A stretch of 54,951 nt of DNA from an uncultured Bacteroidales bacterium (lineage in GTDB: Bacteria > Bacteroidota > Bacteroidia > Bacteroidales > FEN-979), in contig CAILVF010000008.1 in NCBI GenBank assembly GCA_903837605.1, positions 1-54,951 of the forward strand, written 5' to 3'. Numbering within the stretch: the first letter of the stretch is position 1; every line of letters begins with the position of its first letter. The notes below the pieces were generated by a model. It was not told the origin of the DNA. It searched no databases and saw only the letters and a program-made list of their open reading frames with translations. The translations under genes were made by a program, and so were the position numbers. Below, piece after piece: positions 1 to 8,026 of the stretch.

Positions 1-23
1 CCCTGATCTAGTTCTTTTGTCAT

Positions 24-147
24 GGCGGAGTCCCTGGCACTGCATAAGCGGCCTTGGCCGGCGCGGTCCTATAGCTAATTTCTTGGGATCGGTCAGGTAT
101 TTTAGCGCCGGACGCAGACGCGATGCAATGACAGAGACTCCTCAGCC
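24..147 (+). ncRNA. probable structured RNA, rod-like, identity unknown
   Basis: The segment folds as one long interrupted helix of nested complementary arms: GGC (24-26) with GCC (145-147), GGAGTC (27-32) with GACTCC (136-141), TGCAT (41-45) with ATGCA (123-127), GCG (48-50) with CGC (119-121), CCGGCGC (58-64) with GCGCCGG (105-111), and an apical stem 65-70 with 85-90. An internal loop of about 8 nt on each side follows the outer stem. A terminator follows within 20 nt, which favours the plus strand, although that terminator could work both ways. A rod with an internal bubble recalls 6S-type RNAs, but I cannot assign a family, and the true 5' end may lie outside the window. Confidence 0.45.
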
Positions 148-148
148 A

Positions 149-196
149 ACAAATAAAAAAAGAAGGGCAGCCTTTTGAGCCGCCCTCTTTTTTTTT
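149..196 (+). terminator. bidirectional Rho-independent terminator
   Basis: An A-rich run is followed by an imperfect GC-rich hairpin (arms 164-172 and 179-186) and a T run at 188-196. It can end the RNA on the plus strand and folK on the minus strand. Confidence 0.75.
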
Positions 197-215
197 AAGC
201 TTTGAGTCCGAAGAA

Positions 216-740
216 CTATAACGTGATCCTTTTCACCTCTCCTTTATCGTTGCACAGCTCCAATAATTCCGAGATCGGCTTATGGTATACCGGGTGAATG
301 AAAGACGGTGCGATCTCATCCAGGGGCATCAAGGTAAACATGCGTTCATGAAGCCTGGGATGCGGGACCATCAGCTCTTCGGTAAACAAGATTCTTGAGC
401 CGTAAAACAAAATGTCAATATCTATTGTTCGCGAGGAATACGTTTCGGTTGTACAGGAACAGCCGGTTGTGCATGCCGGGGCATTCCTTACTCTTCCGAG
501 CTCCTTTTCAATATCCTGTATCCCTGCAAGGAGTTCCTCTGGGCTTAAGCCTGTTTCCAATTCAAGGGCCTGGTTAAAAAAAGATATGTTGTCTTCAAAT
601 CCCCATGGCTCGGTTTCATAAACAGAAGAGGATTTCAGAATGTTTCCCAAACGTTCTTTTATCCTGGCACAGGCCAGGAGAAGGTTCTGTTCCCTGTCGC
701 CCCTGTTACTTCCAAGAAGCAAATAGACCGCTTGCTGCAT
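216..740 (-). CDS. folK: 2-amino-4-hydroxy-6-hydroxymethyldihydropteridine pyrophosphokinase (HPPK)
   Basis: This cytosolic enzyme transfers pyrophosphate from ATP to 6-hydroxymethyl-7,8-dihydropterin in folate synthesis. The 174-residue length fits the family. The N-terminal YLLLGSNRGDR strand, the ETEPWG motif and the HPPK signature RTIDIDILFYG with the metal-binding DxD are all present, followed by VPHPRLHER. Oddly, the loop before the signature is enlarged and holds three cysteines (ACTTGCSC), where relatives usually have a short cysteine-free loop. It lies 16 bp downstream of the glucosaminidase gene on the same strand and is probably cotranscribed with it. The product is secure. Confidence 0.93.
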   Translation of the reverse strand: MQQAVYLLLGSNRGDREQNLLLACARIKERLGNILKSSSVYETEPWGFEDNISFFNQALELETGLSPEELLAGIQDIEKELGRVRNAPACTTGCSCTTETYSSRTIDIDILFYGSRILFTEELMVPHPRLHERMFTLMPLDEIAPSFIHPVYHKPISELLELCNDKGEVKRITL

Positions 741-756
741 ACGTTGTGTGAAAATA

Positions 757-1374
757 CTATAAACCGTAAAGCCTGGTTATCAAGGCTGAAATTTTTCGGC
801 CGTAATCGGGATCTGTTGCCCATTTACCGGTGAGCTCCGTTACCACGGTCACACTACCCCTTCTTACATTGTTGAAGCGGGGATCAACGAGGGGACTTCT
901 GACCGTTTCATAACTTGCATAGGCTTTTAAATGCTGTATATGGGCCCTCACCCCTTCTTCCATGCTTGCAAACCAGTCTCCCCCGCTGAAAAGATCAATG
1001 CAACCCAATCCGCAGTAATTATGCTGGTATTTGCTTATGTTGCCATCAAATTTTAAAAAACCAGTTTCAAGGCACATCTGGCAGAAGGCCACTTCGTAAT
1101 TAACGCCTTCCCGGTTGGCTTCGATGATATATGTTTTTACCAGCCTGCCCACCATAGCTGCATCGGCGTCCCCGTTATATTTTATCACAAAGTTCTTCAT
1201 GAGCTCCGGGGATGCCTTTCCCTGTGCCATGATCTTCAGGCTTGGCCCTTTTTTCGCCAGCGAGGCTTTTGATGAATGATATTTTTTCTGAGGGACATCA
1301 TGGTGACCCGGTGTCATTCCATGAGCTGTAAGAAATAAAAGCAAAAAAATATATGTAACCAGGGTCAATCTCAT
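757..1374 (-). CDS. secreted glucosaminidase-domain peptidoglycan hydrolase
   Basis: A protein of 205 residues with an N-terminal signal peptide (hydrophobic residues 3-18). The rest matches the glucosaminidase/FlgJ-type family (PF01832), which cleaves beta-1,4 bonds next to N-acetylglucosamine in peptidoglycan. The conserved block AFCQMCLETGFLKF contains the expected catalytic glutamate, Glu103. It is followed by NYCGLGC and by the GVRAHIQHLKAYAS motif typical of Bacteroidota members. It is likely exported to the periplasm for wall remodelling. It lies just upstream of folK in the same orientation and is divergent from sppA. No LysM or SH3 binding module is present. Confidence 0.85.
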   Translation of the reverse strand: MRLTLVTYIFLLLFLTAHGMTPGHHDVPQKKYHSSKASLAKKGPSLKIMAQGKASPELMKNFVIKYNGDADAAMVGRLVKTYIIEANREGVNYEVAFCQMCLETGFLKFDGNISKYQHNYCGLGCIDLFSGGDWFASMEEGVRAHIQHLKAYASYETVRSPLVDPRFNNVRRGSVTVVTELTGKWATDPDYGRKISALITRLYGL

Positions 1375-1509
1375 CCGTCAAATTAATATCTTGCAATTAT
1401 AATTATTTTAGCGATGGATTGAGGGAAATGAAAGATTTTTTTTGCACAGAAATTTGTTTACAATTAACTTGGTACCATGAAATTAAATTCAATCTAAATT
1501 CCAGATAGT

Positions 1510-3267
1510 ATGAAACAATTCTTCAAATTTATGTTTGCCAGCATGCTTGGCACATTCCTTGTGATCGTTATCATTTTCCTGGTCAGTCTCGGAATTGTTG
1601 CAGGTATTGTGGCGATAGCTTCAAACGATGAGGTGACTATTGATAAAAACACTGTCCTGGTGATCAAGATGGACAAGCTAATAGCAGACCGTTCACCTTC
1701 CATGCCGGTATTCAGCCTGAACGGTACCGATAAATATGACGGGCTGAACGACATCCTCAAAAACCTAAAAAAAGCAGCTGACGACAAAAACATTGCCGGC
1801 ATCTACCTTGATCTGTCGATGGTACAGGCAAGCATGGCTACAGTGGAAGAGATCAGGGACGGCCTGATCGAATTCAGGAAATCGGGGAAATTCATCTGGG
1901 CCTACAGCGAAGGCATGGATCAGAAGGCATATTACCTGGCATCCGTTGCCGATAAGATCTTCATGACGCCCCAGGGCATGGTGTTTTTCAAAGGGCTGAG
2001 TGCAAGCCCGATGTTTATCAAAGGGACCCTTGAAAAACTTGACATCAAAGTACAGGTGATCAGGCATGGAAAGTTCAAGGCTGCCACTGAGCCGCTGTTC
2101 CTCGACAAAATGAGCCCTGAGAACAGGAAACAAACCACGGAACTAATCACCGACCTCTGGGATAAGATGATCACCGGGATAAGCGAATCCCGCCATATCT
2201 CCAAAGATGAACTGAACCATATTGCTGACAGCCTGAAGCTGGGGAGGGCCGCTGACGCACTTAAGTATAAATTCATCGACCAGATCGCCTATAAGGATGA
2301 ATTTCTGAAAGAACTTCGGTCAAAGCTTGGCATTGACGAGAAAGCCAGGATCAAAACCGTTTCGATGGATAAGTATACCAAGGTGTTTGACCCCGCAAGC
2401 AAGAACTCCTCCAAGGACAAGATCGCCGTCATCTATGCCCAGGGAACTATCGGAAGCGGTGAAGGCGATGACCAGGATATAGGGTCGGAACGTATTTCAA
2501 GGGCTATCCGCAAGGCACGTGAGGACGATAAAGTAAAGGCCATCGTATTCCGTATCAACTCAGGAGGAGGCGACGGACTCGCATCGGATATCATATGGAG
2601 GGAAGTGGTCCTTGCAGCAAAGGCCAAGCCTGTAGTGGCTTCATTCGGGGATGTTGCAGCCAGCGGGGGTTACTATATTGCCTGCGCAGCCACCAGGATA
2701 CTTGCCGAGCCCAACACCATCACAGGATCAATCGGTGTGTTCGGAATCATACCCAACTTCCAGGGCCTGATGAAAAATAAACTGGGGATAACATTCGACG
2801 AGGCAGGCACGAATAAAAACTCGGGCTTCATTTCTGTCCAAAGACAGCTTTCACCATTCGAACAGGCAGTGATCCAGAAAGAGATCGAGGATTTTTATGA
2901 CACCTTTATCACGAAGGTGGCCGAAGGGCGGAAGCTCACAAAGGCCCAGGTCGACAGCATAGGCCAGGGAAGGGTCTGGAGCGGTGTTGATGCAAAAGGG
3001 ATAGGGCTTGTCGATGAATTCGGAGGCCTTTCAAAGTCCATCCAGGTGGCAGCCGACCTTGCAAAACTTAAATCGTACAAGGTATGGGCCCTGCCTGAAC
3101 AGAAAGAACCCATCCAGCAAATTATCGACGAAGTATTCGGGAACACCCCCGAAACGAGGATACAGTCGGTTATGGGTGAAGATTACAGGTATTACAAAGC
3201 AATCAAAGACCTGCGTTCCATGAGAGGTGTGCAGGCCAGGATGCTTATTGATTACGAAATCCGGTAA
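1510..3267 (+). CDS. sppA: signal peptide peptidase SppA, 67K type
   Basis: A membrane-anchored serine/lysine-dyad protease of 585 residues that degrades cleaved signal peptides. One transmembrane anchor spans about residues 10-37. Two tandem S49 domains follow. The N-terminal domain supplies the probable catalytic Lys190 in GKFKAATEPLF, and the C-terminal domain supplies the probable nucleophile Ser385 in DVAASGGYYIA, as in the E. coli K209/S409 pair. The length is typical of the long form. A TAACTTGG box lies near 1466-1473 with a TTTG about 20 nt upstream, a plausible but imperfect promoter. A hairpin terminator follows the stop. Confidence 0.95.
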   Translation: MKQFFKFMFASMLGTFLVIVIIFLVSLGIVAGIVAIASNDEVTIDKNTVLVIKMDKLIADRSPSMPVFSLNGTDKYDGLNDILKNLKKAADDKNIAGIYLDLSMVQASMATVEEIRDGLIEFRKSGKFIWAYSEGMDQKAYYLASVADKIFMTPQGMVFFKGLSASPMFIKGTLEKLDIKVQVIRHGKFKAATEPLFLDKMSPENRKQTTELITDLWDKMITGISESRHISKDELNHIADSLKLGRAADALKYKFIDQIAYKDEFLKELRSKLGIDEKARIKTVSMDKYTKVFDPASKNSSKDKIAVIYAQGTIGSGEGDDQDIGSERISRAIRKAREDDKVKAIVFRINSGGGDGLASDIIWREVVLAAKAKPVVASFGDVAASGGYYIACAATRILAEPNTITGSIGVFGIIPNFQGLMKNKLGITFDEAGTNKNSGFISVQRQLSPFEQAVIQKEIEDFYDTFITKVAEGRKLTKAQVDSIGQGRVWSGVDAKGIGLVDEFGGLSKSIQVAADLAKLKSYKVWALPEQKEPIQQIIDEVFGNTPETRIQSVMGEDYRYYKAIKDLRSMRGVQARMLIDYEIR

Positions 3268-3285
3268 TCCGGCTATCTGAAAAAA

Positions 3286-3317
3286 GAGGGCATCCTTTTC
3301 AAGTTGCCCTCTTTTTT
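3286..3317. terminator. bidirectional terminator between sppA and the DHOD-like gene
   Basis: GAGGGCA (3286-3292) pairs with TGCCCTC (3305-3311). The hairpin is flanked by an A run and a T run, so it serves both convergent genes. Confidence 0.85.
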
Positions 3318-3333
3318 ATTTGATCCCGTGATC

Positions 3334-4347
3334 TTATCTCATCGGATACCGTTTGAAGATCTCTTCGCTCTTCATCAGGATATCAATATACTGGGCCCTC
3401 TTGTAAACGAAAGGATCTTTCAGCTCCTTACGTGAGAGTTTACCCCTGAAGCTTTCGATGGAAGAGAAATTCTTACGTGTCATCCAGTCTTCCAGGTCTT
3501 TGATCATAAGGCTGAGCTGGGCAGGTCCGTTCTTGTATACCGTGCTGACAACCTGCACGCAATCGGCCCCGGCAAGAAGCATTTTAATAACATCCCTGCC
3601 GCTGAAAATACCGGTGTTGGCGCATAATGAACCTCGGATCTCATGGTATAACATCCCGATATACCTCAGCGCAAGGCGGTTGTCCTCCTCGTTACTGAGA
3701 TTATAAGGAAAGTTATGCTCGATCTTCTCAATGTCAATATCAGGCTGAAAAAGACGGTTGAACAGAACAAAGCCGTCAACCCCTGCATGGTACATTTGCT
3801 GGATTACTGCGAGGACGTTGGTATAGAACGGGCTGAGTTTTACACTTACCGGGATCTTCATATTCTTCTTGACCTCTGATATTACAGCAAGCTGCTCATT
3901 GATGATCGATTTCCCTTCCTTCTTGAAATCAGCGGGAAGGGTGTAAAGATTCATTTCAATGGCATTCACTCCTGTTTGTTCGATGAGTTTTGCATATTCA
4001 ACCCAGGTATCTTCAAACAGGCAGTTCAGGCTGGCGATTACCGGAATATTGACCGAATCAACGACCTTTCTCAAATGCGAAAGGTGTTCCCGGGGCCCGG
4101 CATGATTGATATCGGGAAACAGGCTGATCATCTCGGCATGCCGTTCATTGTATTGGTTCAGTTCCTCGGAAAGCTGCAGTCGTTCGAGTTCAATCTGTTC
4201 CTCGAACAGGGTCTTATAAACAATTGCAGCAGCGCCGGCTTCCTCAAGCTGGCGTATTGTATCCAGGTCCTTAACCAGGTTGCTTGCTCCAACGATTATG
4301 GGATTTTTCAGATTCAGTCCCATGTAGTTTGTGGTAAGGATAGGCAT
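3334..4347 (-). CDS. dihydroorotate dehydrogenase-like TIM-barrel flavoprotein
   Basis: A 337-residue protein of the DHOD superfamily: N-terminal TTNYMGLNLKNPIIVGAS, a barrel with KLSPFYTNV, and a C-terminal FMN phosphate-binding region around NTGIFSGRDVIKMLLAGAD. In class 1 enzymes the catalytic base (Cys or Ser) sits in an NxSCPN segment. Here the aligned segment reads EMNLYTLPAD, so the base appears lost, and true dihydroorotate oxidation is doubtful. It lies 57 bp downstream of nifJ on the same strand and is probably in the same operon. The fold is sure; the substrate is unknown. Confidence 0.85.
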   Translation of the reverse strand: MPILTTNYMGLNLKNPIIVGASNLVKDLDTIRQLEEAGAAAIVYKTLFEEQIELERLQLSEELNQYNERHAEMISLFPDINHAGPREHLSHLRKVVDSVNIPVIASLNCLFEDTWVEYAKLIEQTGVNAIEMNLYTLPADFKKEGKSIINEQLAVISEVKKNMKIPVSVKLSPFYTNVLAVIQQMYHAGVDGFVLFNRLFQPDIDIEKIEHNFPYNLSNEEDNRLALRYIGMLYHEIRGSLCANTGIFSGRDVIKMLLAGADCVQVVSTVYKNGPAQLSLMIKDLEDWMTRKNFSSIESFRGKLSRKELKDPFVYKRAQYIDILMKSEEIFKRYPMR

Positions 4348-4404
4348 AAGTTTATAGGTTTTAAGATGTTTTACAAAAATATCTTATTTGGCTGTAATAC
4401 CTGA

Positions 4405-7400
4405 TTATTTTTCAAATTTCATCTCGGCAAGACGCTTGTAATTGTTGTACCTCCATTTAGCATTTTCCTCTGCCGCTTTGAAAAGTTCAACAGATTCTTC
4501 CGGGAACATTGCCTTGAGGGAAGTGTAACGTACTTCGGTTCCGAGAAATTCCTGGAATTTTGCCCAATCGGGTTCCTTGGAGTCGAGTGTAAACGGGTTC
4601 TTGCCTTCTTCGGCATGCATCGGATTGTAACGGTACAGGTTCCAGTAGCCTGCATTCACTGCCTGGTCCATTTCTTCCTGGGCTTTTCCCATTCCAAGTT
4701 TAAGCCCGTGGTTTATACAGGTGGAATAGGCAATTACCATTGACGGACCTTTGTACGATTCGGCTTCTTTAATTGCCCTGAACAGCTGGCTGTTGTTGGC
4801 GCCCATTGCGACCTGTGCGGTATATACATATCCGTAAGTCATGGCCATTGCGCCAAGATCTTTTTTACGGACCTTCTTGCCTGAAGCCGCAAACTTGGCG
4901 ACAGCCCCTGCAGGAGTCGACTTGGAAGCCTGTCCGCCGGTATTGGAATATACTTCGGTGTCGAGTACAAGAATATTGATATCCTCACCGGAGGCGATAA
5001 CATGGTCAAGCCCGCCGTAACCGATATCGTATGCCCATCCGTCCCCGCCAATGATCCAGATCGATTTCTTGATAAGGTATTGTTTGAGATCGGTTATATC
5101 CCTGGCAAGCTGGTCACTCTCCTTCTCAAGCAAAGGCAGAAGCCTGATCGTGGCAGCTTTTGATTTTTCCGCATCGTCTTTGCCGTCGATCCATTCCTGG
5201 AAAGCAGCCAAAGTTTCGGAGCCCATCATGTTGGCCTTTATAGCTTCCTTCATTTTCCTTGAAATACGCTGGCGGAGTTTGCCAACACCAAGAGCCATAC
5301 CGTAGCCGTATTCGGCATTGTCTTCAAACAATGAATTGGCCCAGGCCGGACCGCGTCCGTTGGTATTTGCACGGTAAGGTGTGAACGGGGCTGTGCCTCC
5401 GTATATTGAAGAACATCCCGTGGCATTTGCTATCATCATCCTCTCGCCGTAAAGCTGGGTCAGGAGTTTTATATAAGGTGTTTCGCCGCATCCTGCGCAA
5501 GCCCCGGAGAACTCGAAAAGGGGCTGTGAGAACTGGCTGTTTTTAAATGTTTTAAACCTGTCGATCACATCGGTTTTATAGGAAACCTTTTCAATAAGAT
5601 AATCCCAATTTTTCGATTCGCTGATCTGGCTGCCGAGTGTGTTCATTTCAAGCGCTTTGGTCTTGGAAGGACAGATATCGGCACAGTTGCCGCAGCCTGT
5701 ACAGTCAAGCACGCTTACCTGGATCTTGAATTCATACCCGGCAAGTTCTTTCCCGATAGCCTTCAGGGTTGGCATACCCTGGGGGGCGTTCTTCTTTTCT
5801 TCTTCATTGAGAAGGAAAGGACGGATGGCGGCGTGTGGACAAACATAAGCGCACTGGTTGCACTGGATACAGTTTTCGGGTATCCATTTGGGGACATTAA
5901 CCGCAATGCCTCGTTTTTCGAGGACAGTCATCCCCGATGGGAAAGTTCCATCTTCCATGCCAAGGAAAGCGCTGACGGGGATATCGTCTCCGTTCATTGC
6001 GCTGACCGGGTCAAATATTTCCCTGACAAATTTTGAAACCGTTGAATCTTCATTTGCTTTTTTAACAACGATTTTGGACCATTCGGCCGGTATTTCGATC
6101 TTGATTACCTCGCCTCCCTGGTCGATAGCCGCAAAATTCATATTAACGATCTCTTCTCCCTTACGTCCATAAGTCTTTTCAATGGCTTTCTTCATATCCT
6201 TCACCGCTTTTTCATACGGGAATATATTGGAAAGCTTAAAGAAGGCCGATTGCATGATGGAATTCGTGCGGTTGCCAAGGCCGATCTCTTCGGCTATCTT
6301 GGTTGCGTCGATCATGTAGAATTTGACCTGGTTGTCGGCCATGAACTTTTTCATGGCATCGGGCAGGCGTTTCTTGGTTTCTTCCGCGTCCCAGATGGAA
6401 TTCAACAGGAAGGTACCTCCTTTCTTGAGTCCTTTCACAAGGTCATATTTGTCAAGATACGAGGGAACATGGCATGCAATGAAATCAGCCATGTTAACAA
6501 GATAGGGGGAGCGGATGGGGCTGTCGCCGAAACGAAGGTGGGAAACAGTTACACCTCCTGATTTTTTCGAGTCATAGGCAAAGTATGCCTGTGCGTATTT
6601 GTCGGTATTATCGCCAATGATCTTTATACTGTTCTTATTGGCTCCAACGGTACCGTCAGAACCGATTCCCCAGAACTTGGCTGAAAAAGTAGTTGCAGGC
6701 TGTATGTCAATTTCAGGCATCAGCGGCAGGGAAGTGAAGGTTACATCATCAACGATACCCATTGTAAAATGGTTCTTCGGCTCCTTCATCTTCAGGTTAT
6801 CATAAACTGATACGATCTGGGAAGGAGTTGTATCCTTGGAACTAAGCCCGTAACGCCCGGCTATGATCATCGGCCTTTCGGGGCGGTCATAGAAGATATC
6901 CCTGATATCAAGGTAAAGAGGATCCCCGTTTGCTCCGGGTTCCTTTGTACGGTCAAGCACAGCGATGCGTTTCACCGATTTCGGCAACACATCAAAGAAA
7001 TATTTTTCACTAAATGGGCGGTACAGGTGAACCACTACCAGGCCGACCTTTTCGCCTTTGGCGCGAAGATAATCAATGGTTTCACGGATGGTTTCAGTTA
7101 CCGAACCCATGGCCACTATGATATTCTCGGCCTGCGGATCACCGTAATATACGAAGGGATGATATTCCCTTCCTGTGAGAGTGGTGATCTCTTTCATATA
7201 CTGGTCAACAACATCGGCAACAGGATGGTAAAAGCGGTTGACAGCTTCCTTGGCCTGGAAGAAAATGTCGGGGTTCTGGGCAGTTCCCCTGGTAACAGGA
7301 TGTTCGGGGTTCAGGGCGCGGTCGCGGAATTCCTGGAGAGCCTTTACATCGATAAGCTTTGCCATATCATCGTTATCAAAAGCTTCTATCTTCTGGATCT

Positions 7401-7941
7401 CATGCGAAGAACGGAAACCGTCAAAGAAATGAAGGAAAGGCAGCCTTAATTTAATGGCACTGAGATGGGCAATGCCTGCCAGGTCCATGATCTCCTGAAC
7501 GGATCCGGAAGCCAGCATGGCAAAACCGGTTTGCCTCGTTGCATACACGTCGCCGTGGTCGCCGAAGATAGAAAGGGCATGGGCGGCAACAGTTCTTGCT
7601 GAAACATGGAATACGCATGGGAGAAGTTCGCCTGCTATCTTGTACATGTTCGGGATCATCAGCAATAAGCCCTGGGAGGCTGTAAACGTAGTGGTAAGGA
7701 CTCCGGCCTGGAGGGATCCGTGAACAGCGCCTGCTGCACCGGCTTCACTTTGCATTTCACTAACCCTTACTTCGTCCCCGAAAATATTTTTACGGCCGCT
7801 GGCTGCCCACTCATCAACATTTTCAGCCATATTAGAGGAAGGTGTGATTGGGTAAATTGCAGCTACTTCACTGAACATATAGGCCATATGTGATGCAGCC
7901 TGATTACCGTCACAAGTCAAATATTTTTTTGTTTTAGTCAT
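4405..7941 (-). CDS. nifJ: pyruvate:ferredoxin (flavodoxin) oxidoreductase
   Basis: A single-chain enzyme of 1178 residues that oxidatively decarboxylates pyruvate to acetyl-CoA and CO2 while reducing ferredoxin or flavodoxin, central to anaerobic metabolism. The N-terminal PFOR domain begins with DGNQAASHMAYMFSE. A middle domain holds two 4Fe-4S motifs, CIQCNQCAYVCPH (about residue 690) and CTGCGNCADICPSK (about 740). The C-terminal thiamine-diphosphate domain carries CAGCGETPY and GGDGWAYDIGYGGLDH. The length is normal for the family. A TACCTTTG box at 7998-8005 is a likely promoter, leaving a leader of about 50 nt. Confidence 0.97.
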   Translation of the reverse strand: MTKTKKYLTCDGNQAASHMAYMFSEVAAIYPITPSSNMAENVDEWAASGRKNIFGDEVRVSEMQSEAGAAGAVHGSLQAGVLTTTFTASQGLLLMIPNMYKIAGELLPCVFHVSARTVAAHALSIFGDHGDVYATRQTGFAMLASGSVQEIMDLAGIAHLSAIKLRLPFLHFFDGFRSSHEIQKIEAFDNDDMAKLIDVKALQEFRDRALNPEHPVTRGTAQNPDIFFQAKEAVNRFYHPVADVVDQYMKEITTLTGREYHPFVYYGDPQAENIIVAMGSVTETIRETIDYLRAKGEKVGLVVVHLYRPFSEKYFFDVLPKSVKRIAVLDRTKEPGANGDPLYLDIRDIFYDRPERPMIIAGRYGLSSKDTTPSQIVSVYDNLKMKEPKNHFTMGIVDDVTFTSLPLMPEIDIQPATTFSAKFWGIGSDGTVGANKNSIKIIGDNTDKYAQAYFAYDSKKSGGVTVSHLRFGDSPIRSPYLVNMADFIACHVPSYLDKYDLVKGLKKGGTFLLNSIWDAEETKKRLPDAMKKFMADNQVKFYMIDATKIAEEIGLGNRTNSIMQSAFFKLSNIFPYEKAVKDMKKAIEKTYGRKGEEIVNMNFAAIDQGGEVIKIEIPAEWSKIVVKKANEDSTVSKFVREIFDPVSAMNGDDIPVSAFLGMEDGTFPSGMTVLEKRGIAVNVPKWIPENCIQCNQCAYVCPHAAIRPFLLNEEEKKNAPQGMPTLKAIGKELAGYEFKIQVSVLDCTGCGNCADICPSKTKALEMNTLGSQISESKNWDYLIEKVSYKTDVIDRFKTFKNSQFSQPLFEFSGACAGCGETPYIKLLTQLYGERMMIANATGCSSIYGGTAPFTPYRANTNGRGPAWANSLFEDNAEYGYGMALGVGKLRQRISRKMKEAIKANMMGSETLAAFQEWIDGKDDAEKSKAATIRLLPLLEKESDQLARDITDLKQYLIKKSIWIIGGDGWAYDIGYGGLDHVIASGEDINILVLDTEVYSNTGGQASKSTPAGAVAKFAASGKKVRKKDLGAMAMTYGYVYTAQVAMGANNSQLFRAIKEAESYKGPSMVIAYSTCINHGLKLGMGKAQEEMDQAVNAGYWNLYRYNPMHAEEGKNPFTLDSKEPDWAKFQEFLGTEVRYTSLKAMFPEESVELFKAAEENAKWRYNNYKRLAEMKFEK

Positions 7942-7997
7942 ATTGTATTGATTTTTAAGAATTTAACTATATCAACTGTGAATCGATTAACAGACTG

Positions 7998-8005
7998 CAA
8001 AGGTA
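7998..8005 (-). promoter_or_regulatory. nifJ -7 promoter box
   Basis: On the minus strand the bases read TACCTTTG, matching the Bacteroidota TAnnTTTG box, 57 nt upstream of the nifJ ATG. I see no clear -33 element. Confidence 0.55.
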
Positions 8006-8014
8006 CATTTTTTT

Positions 8015-8022
8015 TAAATTTG
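8015..8022 (+). promoter_or_regulatory. mutS2 -7 promoter box, implying a leaderless mRNA
   Basis: TAAATTTG fits TAnnTTTG and ends only 4 nt before the mutS2 ATG at 8027, so transcription would start at or near the start codon. It lies 10 nt from the divergent nifJ box. Confidence 0.45.
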
Positions 8023-8026
8023 CCGG

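Noticed and set aside
2..178. Open frame of 59 codons at the left edge on the plus strand
   Set aside because: It overlaps the nested hairpin arms and the terminator, its composition is unlike the neighbouring genes, and the RNA reading explains the sequence better.
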